From: an uncultured Treponema sp.
GTDB lineage: Bacteria; Spirochaetota; Spirochaetia; Treponematales; Treponemataceae
Length of the DNA stretch: 15,178 bases
Reading direction: 5' to 3'
Assembly: GCA_946611835.1 (NCBI GenBank)
Contig: CAMOEE010000036.1
Location: 1-15,178, forward strand
The translations under genes and the position numbers were made by a program. A model generated the notes under the pieces. The model worked only from the letters and a program-made list of their open reading frames with translations, made no database searches and was not told where the DNA came from. Position 1 is the stretch's first letter. Each line of letters starts with the position of its first letter. Positions 7,730 to 13,097 of the stretch are shown in pieces.

Positions 7730-8797
7730 GTGTTAAAAAAAATTCAAGTTCTCACACTTTTTCTTCTCTCTATTTCTTATTTTTCGGCTCAGATTTTTGA
7801 TTCATCTCACACTGACGGTAAGAAAAACGATTTCCATATTTCTGTAGAACCTGTAATTTCTTATTCGACCGGGCATCTTGGTGAAATCATGTATCATTCA
7901 TCTCCGAGTGATAAAAAAATTTCATATCTTGAATGGGAACGAGATATCTTTCTTTTTGGGGCGAATATTCTCGTTTCTTATAAAAATCTTCATGTTGAGG
8001 GAGGCATTGCATCGTCTGTCTTTGACCAAAACTCCGGCATAATGGAAGATTCCGACTGGCTAAACACGAACGATTACTCAATGAAAACGACTTTTTCCAC
8101 AGGGGATAATGAGGCTGTCGAGAATTATGAGGCAAACTTTTCAGTTTCTTATGATTTTGATACGACTGAATGGCTTACTTTTTCGCCGATTCTTAATGTC
8201 CGTTATTATTATGATTCTTTTGAACGCAGAAATGCGGATGGATGGTATACAGGAACAAAGTATTCTTCAGACGGACAATATCACTGGTGGTACGATGACG
8301 ACTCGACTCATTTTCCATATTCTGTCTGGAGTGAAGAAAAAGGTCGCTATGTCACTTATAAACTCGGCGGAATCGATTTTTACAGGCACTCATTTTTCAC
8401 GCTCTTTGGTTTCAAGGCAAAATTTTCACCATTCAAGAGGTTGAATATTGATTTCAGTGTTCTTCTTTCTCCCTTCTCATATTTTTATGCAGTAGATTCT
8501 CACACAGCACAAGATTCTGCAACAAAGGAAAAATATAAAAAGCACTATAGGCAGATTCAGTTTTCATATTTCAATGTACTCTCGCTTGGAATCGGGGCAA
8601 AATTCTATCTGAATAAGATTTTTGATATTTCACTTCGCACAAATTATCTTTTTAATTTTGATGTTGCCCGTGGTACCTTGTATGCGGACACTTTTAATGA
8701 TGTTCGTCAGGACTCTTATCATAATACCGGGCAGGATTCGGGAATGGAATTTGAGAATTTTACAGTTTCGCTTGGTTGTAGAATCAAGATTCGCTAA
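7730..8797 (+). CDS. Omptin-family (peptidase A26) outer-membrane protease homologue
   Basis: 355 residues if read from the GTG at 7730: signal peptide MLKKIQVLTLFLLSISYFSA, then a mature beta-barrel of about 335 residues (OmpT has 297). It matches OmpT segment by segment: SYLEWE against SQLDWK; EDSDWLN (106-112) against VDQDWMD; ENYEANFSVSYDF against NYANEFDLNIKGW; YAVDSHTAQD against SDNDEHYDP. The four catalytic residues of omptins (OmpT D83, D85, D210, H212) line up with D107, D109, D256 and H258. Extra length falls in a loop rich in Trp, Tyr and Asp (about 171-210). The last residue is Arg, not the usual Phe. The role would be cleavage of host or bacterial proteins at the cell surface. 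The start is uncertain: an ATG at 7723, better spaced from GGAAA (7711-7715), is one base out of frame because of an A8 run (7735-7742). Confidence 0.8.
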   Translation: MLKKIQVLTLFLLSISYFSAQIFDSSHTDGKKNDFHISVEPVISYSTGHLGEIMYHSSPSDKKISYLEWERDIFLFGANILVSYKNLHVEGGIASSVFDQNSGIMEDSDWLNTNDYSMKTTFSTGDNEAVENYEANFSVSYDFDTTEWLTFSPILNVRYYYDSFERRNADGWYTGTKYSSDGQYHWWYDDDSTHFPYSVWSEEKGRYVTYKLGGIDFYRHSFFTLFGFKAKFSPFKRLNIDFSVLLSPFSYFYAVDSHTAQDSATKEKYKKHYRQIQFSYFNVLSLGIGAKFYLNKIFDISLRTNYLFNFDVARGTLYADTFNDVRQDSYHNTGQDSGMEFENFTVSLGCRIKIR

Positions 8798-8814
8798 ATG
8801 GCACGGGCAAAGCA

Positions 8815-8854
8815 TTGAAATTTTTAATTTTTTCGCTATAATTATTGAAATAAT
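8815..8854 (+). promoter_or_regulatory. Promoter and possible operator for the 11-mer repeat protein
   Basis: TTGAAA (8815-8820), 16 nt, TATAAT (8837-8842): a strong housekeeping-type promoter, giving a leader of about 85 nt. A perfect palindrome ATTATT-GA-AATAAT (8841-8854) covers the end of the -10 and the expected transcript start, where a repressor could bind. The operator is an inference. Confidence 0.6.
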
Positions 8855-8934
8855 ATTTAACTATTTATGCGGACTGGTGTTTCAATTATAAAGGCGTTGC
8901 TTTTAACATCATCACGCTGAATAAGGAGTATTCT

Positions 8935-9201
8935 ATGAAAATGATTAAGAAAATCGCATTTGTCTCAGCTTTTGCACTCATCTGTGCAGGCGGACTTTTC
9001 GCATCTGGCAAAAAAGATGTTGAGGAAACAACAAAAGAATCAACAGAGGCTGTAAAAGAAGCTGTCAAGGATTCGACAGAGGCCGTAAAAGATTCTGCGA
9101 AAGATGCAGTTGAAGGTACTGTGTCAGCGGCTAAAGACGCTGCAAAAGAAGGTGTTGAAAAGGCTGCTGAAAAAGCACAGCGCATTATTGATGCAAAATA
9201 A
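8935..9201 (+). CDS. Small exported protein of 11-residue amphipathic repeats (LEA-like)
   Basis: 88 residues. The signal peptide MKMIKKIAFVSAFALICAGG ends at LFA (residue 23), with a likely cut before SGKKD. Signal peptidase I is more likely than lipidation, since the only Cys (17) lies within the hydrophobic core. The rest is a Lys/Glu/Ala/Asp-rich helix built of four consecutive 11-residue units (36-46, 47-57, 58-68, 69-79), the first two nearly identical: STEAVKEAVKD and STEAVKDSAKD. An 11-residue period is typical of LEA group 3 and apolipoprotein-type helices and differs from a heptad coiled coil. AAGGAG (8923-8928) lies 6 nt before the ATG. Single-gene unit with its own promoter and terminator. 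A periplasmic stress or envelope role is only a guess. Confidence 0.88.
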   Translation: MKMIKKIAFVSAFALICAGGLFASGKKDVEETTKESTEAVKEAVKDSTEAVKDSAKDAVEGTVSAAKDAAKEGVEKAAEKAQRIIDAK

Positions 9202-9227
9202 GGCTTAGCCCCTTAACAAAATCAATT

Positions 9228-9263
9228 ATCCCATGCCATTATTTCTGGTATGGGATTTTTTTT
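9228..9263 (+). terminator. Rho-independent terminator of the 11-mer repeat gene
   Basis: ATCCCATGCCA (9228-9238) pairs with TGGTATGGGAT (9246-9256) over 11 bp with one G-U pair, 7-nt loop, followed by a T run to 9263. Confidence 0.93.
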
Positions 9264-9265
9264 AT

Positions 9266-9298
9266 AAAAAAAGCAGAACTCCTTATTTGAAGTTCTGC
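9266..9298 (-). terminator. Rho-independent terminator of lipoprotein B
   Basis: On the minus strand GCAGAACT (9291-9298) pairs with AGTTCTGC (9273-9280), 10-nt loop, followed by T7 (9266-9272). It is back to back with the plus-strand terminator, separating the convergent genes. Confidence 0.92.
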
Positions 9299-9324
9299 CA
9301 TTTTGTAGAAAAAATTATATAAAT

Positions 9325-10173
9325 TTACTCTTCAACAACTTCGTCAGCAGCGTAGTCTTTTGCAAATGTCCAGCTTCCTGAAAGGGTTTTATTTGGTTGT
9401 ACATTTGCATATTTTGCAAGATATGCCTGATCTGGTTTAGCAGTATAACCTGTTTTCGATGTAGGAATTGTGACAGAATCAAGCTTTGTTGCTCCAGATT
9501 CTCTTGGATCTGCATCATAAATATCGACTACGAAAGAGCCTGCATCGTCAGACGAATGGTTTGCAATGTCTACACCATATTCTGAACCAGAATAAACAGG
9601 ATAAATATCAACCCAGAATGTTAAAGTTTTGTCACTGGCAATTGTCGGTCCATTTAAATTTTCCCAGTCCTGAACAACGATTTCTTTTGGTTCTGAAGCG
9701 GCAATACCAGCTGCATGGGTTGTTACTGTAGTGCTGGCACCAAAATTATCATTTTCCAATTGACCTTTTGGAATGTTAAAATATTTTGAAATATAATAAC
9801 GAGGTTTAGAACCAGAAGCTCCATATCCGTTAAAGCCAATAACAAAGAAATTGTAAGTATCAGAAGTAGAAGCGTTAGCTGCAGCAGAGCCAGTTACACT
9901 TTTTGACTCCTTGTAATCCCAAATAAAGCCCATGACGCCATCATGGCTGGAAGTTGTCTGATTGTTAAATGTAATCTTCACAAGCTCACCAAGATGTTTT
10001 AGATTTGTAGAAATGTAAGCCCTATAGATACTGTCTTTAGAATTTGTGTAGTTTATTGTGTTACCATCGATCGCATTTTCCTCGTCATCTTCTTTCTTAC
10101 AAGAAACAAAGCACAAAGAAGCCGCCAAAAGTGCGAATGCACCAAGTTTAAGGAGTTTAGAAATTTTCATCAT
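9325..10173 (-). CDS. Lipoprotein B, divergent paralogue of lipoprotein A
   Basis: 282 residues from the ATG at 10171-10173, with the same GAGGG site and the same signal peptide (one change, Val10 to Leu) as lipoprotein A; lipid Cys at 25, then an acidic KKEDDEEN tether. The mature part is Ser/Thr/Gly/Asp-rich with conserved landmarks: GELVKITFNN, GVMGFIWDY, SDTYNFFVIGF, RYYISKYF, and a C-terminal AKYANVQPNK. The open frame runs 14 codons further upstream, but that stretch has no binding site and lies mostly outside the shared leader. Function unknown; likely exposed in or beyond the outer membrane, or periplasmic. It converges on the 8935 gene and has its own terminator at 9266. The match with A is near-perfect in DNA only through the leader, weak afterwards. 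Confidence 0.9.
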   Translation of the reverse strand: MMKISKLLKLGAFALLAASLCFVSCKKEDDEENAIDGNTINYTNSKDSIYRAYISTNLKHLGELVKITFNNQTTSSHDGVMGFIWDYKESKSVTGSAAANASTSDTYNFFVIGFNGYGASGSKPRYYISKYFNIPKGQLENDNFGASTTVTTHAAGIAASEPKEIVVQDWENLNGPTIASDKTLTFWVDIYPVYSGSEYGVDIANHSSDDAGSFVVDIYDADPRESGATKLDSVTIPTSKTGYTAKPDQAYLAKYANVQPNKTLSGSWTFAKDYAADEVVEE

Positions 10174-10193
10174 TTTAATCCCTCGTTTAAATT
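10097..10193 (-). repeat. Lipoprotein leader repeat, copy B (inverted partner at 6338-6434)
   Basis: Same 97-bp segment as 6338-6434, in opposite orientation, 95 of 97 identical, with the inner edges 3,662 bp apart. It covers the ribosome binding site, start codon and signal peptide of lipoprotein B. Confidence 0.95.
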
Positions 10194-10223
10194 TAATAGT
10201 GTTTTGGTTCGCCATACGGCAAA
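10194..10223 (-). promoter_or_regulatory. Possible lipoprotein B promoter with a palindrome
   Basis: Minus strand TTGCCG, 18 nt, TATTAA (10194-10199) just before the leader repeat. The -35 overlaps an imperfect palindrome, TTCGCC-ATAC-GGCAAA on the plus strand (10208-10223). Both boxes are weak matches. The equivalent place before lipoprotein A has TATCAT (6331-6336) without the palindrome. Confidence 0.35.
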
Positions 10224-10294
10224 CACCTTAAAAAAAACTGTAACACAATCGAAAAAAAAATGCTAGTTTTTTCTGAGAAAATATTAAATTTATT

Positions 10295-11398
10295 TTAGGT
10301 TTCTGCCGATAATCTTAGGTTATGCACATCATCTATGGGTAATGAAAGAGCATCCGAGATTTGTTCCGGGCTAAGCCCCATTTTCACTAATTTCTGCACG
10401 GAGGCGGCAAGCTTTTTCTCCCTGTCGTGAATGGAGGCCTCTCTCTGCGTCAATTTTTCTTTTTCCTGTCGGAGTTCCTCTTTTTTCTGCTGGAGTTCTT
10501 CTTTTTCAATCCGTCGCTTCTCGTCTTCCTTTGCTCGTTTTTCGTCCTCGATTCTCCGCTTTTCGTCTTCCTGCCTGCGCCTTTCGTCCTCGATTCGGCG
10601 CTTCTCATCTTCAATCCGTCGCTTTTCGTCCTCGATTCGGCGCTTTTCGTCTTCTCGCTTGCGGGCGTTAAGCTCAGTTATTCTGTCACGCTCGATTCCT
10701 TCAATCTGTCCCTGTATAATCCATCTCCAGCGATCCATACTGATTCCTTTTAGGGTTGATTCTGCTTTCATAATTCCCTCCTCGCTTTTGGACAGAGCAT
10801 TTATCAGATCTTCCTTATCAGGATTATCTGCTTCCTGCAAAAATTTACACCATTTGACCAGGCTTGGCAAGTTTTTGAGCTCGCTTAAATTATTTATTTC
10901 AGGAATTTTAGGAAGTTCCATAAAAATCACATTCAGTATGCCAGCAAGCTTAGCCCCGTCTTTTTCATCCGCCATGATATAATGATGAAAAGGTTTATCG
11001 TTGGATTTATCATAACAAAAATTCAGTACGGAAATCTGATATGCTTCAGGGACGACATTCCAGTCATCCCCAGTCTCTACAGCAGAACTCACGAGCCTGG
11101 AAACATAATATTCAGCCCTTTTTCCGTAATCATAGGCTTTCTCAAAGCCCTGCATTTCTATTTGGGCACAGGTTTCATCCTCAAAAACGCAATTGATGTC
11201 ATAGCTTATACCACGCTGCAAGTCAAACTGTTTGGGATTCTCGTTTTCAATGACGCTTACTTTTTTAATTTTGCGGCCTATAGCGGCGGTTAGGAAGGAC
11301 TTGAGAGCATCACGAGAGTCTCTGGTATTTTGCGTAAAAATCGCCTTGAAATTTACATCAAGGCGAGGATTGAGGACTCTGAATTCTTTTGATTTCAT
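10295..11398 (-). CDS. Rpn-family / PD-(D/E)XK nuclease-transposase family protein with coiled-coil tail
   Basis: 367 residues from the ATG at 11396-11398, with GGAG (11407-11410) 8 nt upstream. Residues about 6-230 match the Rpn recombination-promoting nuclease / PDDEXK_2 putative transposase family: LDVNFKAIFTQ (13-23), then the nuclease core with D67 in GISYDINCVF and E81-x-Q83 in QIEMQGFEKA, then KRAEYYVSRLVSS (93-105). Residues 247-298 are tandem EDEKRRI heptads, a highly charged helix, followed by more coiled coil. The C-terminal GLSPEQISDALSLPIDDV resembles the helix-turn-helix-like end common in this family. E. coli Rpn proteins cut DNA and promote RecA-independent recombination. No terminal inverted repeats or target duplications were seen around it, so it is not shown to be a mobile element. 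Confidence 0.9.
   Translation of the reverse strand: MKSKEFRVLNPRLDVNFKAIFTQNTRDSRDALKSFLTAAIGRKIKKVSVIENENPKQFDLQRGISYDINCVFEDETCAQIEMQGFEKAYDYGKRAEYYVSRLVSSAVETGDDWNVVPEAYQISVLNFCYDKSNDKPFHHYIMADEKDGAKLAGILNVIFMELPKIPEINNLSELKNLPSLVKWCKFLQEADNPDKEDLINALSKSEEGIMKAESTLKGISMDRWRWIIQGQIEGIERDRITELNARKREDEKRRIEDEKRRIEDEKRRIEDERRRQEDEKRRIEDEKRAKEDEKRRIEKEELQQKKEELRQEKEKLTQREASIHDREKKLAASVQKLVKMGLSPEQISDALSLPIDDVHNLRLSAET
10505..10660 (-). repeat. In-gene tandem repeat (21-bp units, EDEKRRI heptads)
   Basis: About seven imperfect 21-bp units coding for heptads such as EDEKRRI, with variants EDERRRQ and EDEKRAK. The count could vary between strains by slippage without breaking the frame. Confidence 0.85.
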
Positions 11399-11506
11399 AG
11401 GCAAAACTCCTTTTTTCGTTCTGCCTATTTATTCGCTTTAAAAACCGATTTTCGGCAACTTCTAAATATAATTTTTTGTTATATTTAAGAATTTTCAGAA
11501 AACTCT

Positions 11507-12004
11507 TTACAATTCCACATCAAGCCCTGATGATGCGGCATCATCAGCAAGTTTTTTGCGGAAAGCCTGGAGTTTTTCTTTGAGCTCAGGATACTTAATA
11601 GAGAGAATCTGAACTGCAAGATAGGCCGCATTTTTTGAGGAATTGATTCCAACAGTGGCGACAGGAATCTGAGGAGGCATTTGAACGATAGAAAGGAGAG
11701 CGTCCATACCGCCCAGGCCGTTTGATTTTCCAGGATTGATGCACTCCAGGGGAACGCCGATTACAGGAAGAGTCGTGGCTCCTGCAATTACGCCAGGAAG
11801 AGCCGCTGCAAGGCCTGCACCCGCAATAATCACTTCGCATCCGTCCTGCTCCACCTTTTTGACAGTCTCGTGGAGGAGAGCACCGGCCCGGTGAGCCGAA
11901 AGAATGTAAGCCTTATAATCAACGCCGAACTCTTTGAGAACATCGGCTGCCTTTTTCATTGTCTCTGTGTCTGATTTTGAACCGAAAAAAATCGCTACTT
12001 TCAT
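11507..12004 (-). CDS. purE: PurE, N5-carboxyaminoimidazole ribonucleotide mutase (class I-like)
   Basis: 165 residues from the ATG at 12002-12004, with GAGG 6 nt upstream; the frame runs on 27 codons but that extension is not conserved. It converts N5-CAIR to CAIR, or AIR to CAIR in class II forms. Visible motifs: FFGSKSD (6-12), LSAHR with His38 (35-39), AGAGLAAALPG (61-71), VIGVP (81-85), MDALLSIVQMP (100-110), PVATVGIN (114-121). The pattern is class I, unlike the divergent class II enzyme known from T. denticola. Two oddities: the His of the usual AAHLPG motif is Ala68, and there are about five extra residues (NPGKSNGLGG region, 90-99). No purK is in the window. Divergent from nudC across 101 bp. 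Confidence 0.9.
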   Translation of the reverse strand: MKVAIFFGSKSDTETMKKAADVLKEFGVDYKAYILSAHRAGALLHETVKKVEQDGCEVIIAGAGLAAALPGVIAGATTLPVIGVPLECINPGKSNGLGGMDALLSIVQMPPQIPVATVGINSSKNAAYLAVQILSIKYPELKEKLQAFRKKLADDAASSGLDVEL

Positions 12005-12021
12005 ATTTACCTCGCAGAAAA

Positions 12022-12050
12022 AGAATAGCAAAAAAACTGAAATTTGAAAA
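12022..12050 (-). promoter_or_regulatory. Predicted purE promoter
   Basis: Minus strand TTTTCA (12045-12050), 17 nt, TATTCT (12022-12027) preceded by TG (extended -10). The -10 ends 17 nt before the purE ATG, giving a very short leader that still holds the GAGG site. Confidence 0.5.
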
Positions 12051-12093
12051 CGGTAATCAGAAAATTTCGCTTTCTTTTTCACCACTTCGGGCT

Positions 12094-12099
12094 TATACT
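12094..12099 (+). promoter_or_regulatory. Possible nudC -10 box adjacent to the start codon
   Basis: TATACT lies 6 nt before the nudC ATG. I see no good -35 and no ribosome binding site. If used, the mRNA would be leaderless. Confidence 0.35.
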
Positions 12100-12105
12100 T
12101 TAACT

Positions 12106-12945
12106 ATGCCGATGATTTCAAACCAGATGAATGTTTTTTGCGAGATTCACTTTATTTTCCGGGAGAATTCCATCATTTTGCAGGGGGATTCTCTGCCGGA
12201 TGAGAGCGTCGTCCGCAAATGTCTCGAAATGAATGTAGCCGAAGACTGGTTCGCCGAGATGGAATACGGCTACTCTGCCCTTCTATTGGAAAAAAGCTCA
12301 CCAAATCCGGCCGGCTGCACCGACATCCCCTTAAGGGAATTTTTCCACAAAATGAAGGCCATCGACAGAATTGACGAGTTTATGAGCATTACTGACGAAA
12401 ACAAAAAAATCTCGGGAGCTGAACTGGCAGGACTAGCCGCCCGGGCCAGGGGCCTGCTTAATTTCAAGAACGACAAGCGATTCTGCGCAAAATGCGGCGC
12501 CCCACTGCAGGACGACCTTTATTTTACGGCAAAGACCTGCATTCATTGCGGTAAACAGTATTTTCCGCAGCTGGAGCCGGCAATAATCACGCTTGTCAGC
12601 AAGGGCGATGAGATTCTTCTTGCCCAGCACAAGAACCGTGGAGACGGAATGTATTCCTGTATCGCAGGTTTTGTCGAGATGGGAGAGACAATCGAAAATG
12701 CCGTCAGGCGGGAAGTTCTCGAAGAAACGGGTCTTAAAGTCAAGAACATCCGCTATGTTGGAAGCCAGGCATGGCCTTTCCCGGATCAGCTCATGCTGGC
12801 CTTCCGAGCCGAATACGAAAGCGGAGAAATTGAGATTCAAAAAGAAGAGCTATCGGATGCCCAGTGGTTTAAGCGGGACAAGCTGCCAAAAACTCCGGGC
12901 CCAGGAAGCGTTGCCCACAATCTGATTAACGGGGAATTCGACTAG
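12106..12945 (+). CDS. nudC: NADH pyrophosphatase / NAD-capped RNA hydrolase NudC
   Basis: 279 residues. It splits NAD(H) to NMN(H) plus AMP and, in E. coli, removes NAD caps from RNA. Layout is typical of the family: variable N-terminal domain (1-120), zinc ribbon with C127, C130, C145 and C148 (CAKCG and CIHCG), then the Nudix domain with the box GFVEMGETIENAVRREVLEE (188-207) carrying REVLEE metal ligands. The NudC hallmark SQPWPFPxS appears as SQAWPFPDQ (220-228), which separates it from other Nudix enzymes. The start is the first in-frame ATG; no ribosome binding site precedes it and a TATACT lies 6 nt upstream. Other ATGs at 12112 and 12127 have no better site. Divergent from purE. Confidence 0.95.
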   Translation: MPMISNQMNVFCEIHFIFRENSIILQGDSLPDESVVRKCLEMNVAEDWFAEMEYGYSALLLEKSSPNPAGCTDIPLREFFHKMKAIDRIDEFMSITDENKKISGAELAGLAARARGLLNFKNDKRFCAKCGAPLQDDLYFTAKTCIHCGKQYFPQLEPAIITLVSKGDEILLAQHKNRGDGMYSCIAGFVEMGETIENAVRREVLEETGLKVKNIRYVGSQAWPFPDQLMLAFRAEYESGEIEIQKEELSDAQWFKRDKLPKTPGPGSVAHNLINGEFD

Positions 12946-13040
12946 GGCGCATCCCTTCGGGTCGCTATGTCCGCCCTTCGCTAACGCTCATTGCTACGCT
13001 GCGCTTCGCAACTTCGGGGCTACCAGCGCTTGCGCATCTC
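12946..13040 (+). repeat. GC-rich palindromic intergenic repeat (REP-like)
   Basis: A stretch far richer in G+C than its neighbours, made of short inverted pieces: GGGCG...CGCCC (12946-12976 region) enclosing CCCTTCGGG; GCGCTTGCGC near 13027-13036; and repeated TTCGC / GCTACGC / AACGCTC words. It has no convincing coding content and sits between convergent genes. Its look is that of a dispersed repeat, but only one copy is in the window. Confidence 0.6.
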
Positions 13041-13044
13041 ACAA

Positions 13045-13077
13045 AAAAGGCTGCCATTGCAAAAACGGCAGCCTTTT
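13045..13077. terminator. Bidirectional rho-independent terminator
   Basis: AAAAGGCTGCC (13045-13055) pairs perfectly with GGCAGCCTTTT (13067-13077), 11-nt loop. It serves nudC (+) and the porin-like gene (-). Confidence 0.93.
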
Positions 13078-13097
13078 CTAATCACTAAGAATGCAAT

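Noticed and set aside
10431..10982. Ser/Arg-rich open frame on the plus strand (183 codons)
   Set aside because: It is the antisense of the heptad repeat in the Rpn-family gene; its low-complexity sequence comes from the 21-bp units and it has no ribosome binding site.
10295..11398. Rpn-family gene as a complete insertion sequence
   Set aside because: I found no terminal inverted repeats or target-site duplication around it, and Rpn genes are often resident.
11462..11487. A/T hairpin (AAATATAA/TTATATTT) and small CCGA-AAA-TCGG stem after purE as a terminator
   Set aside because: Stems are all A/T or only 4 bp; they may slow RNA polymerase on the minus strand but are too weak to call.
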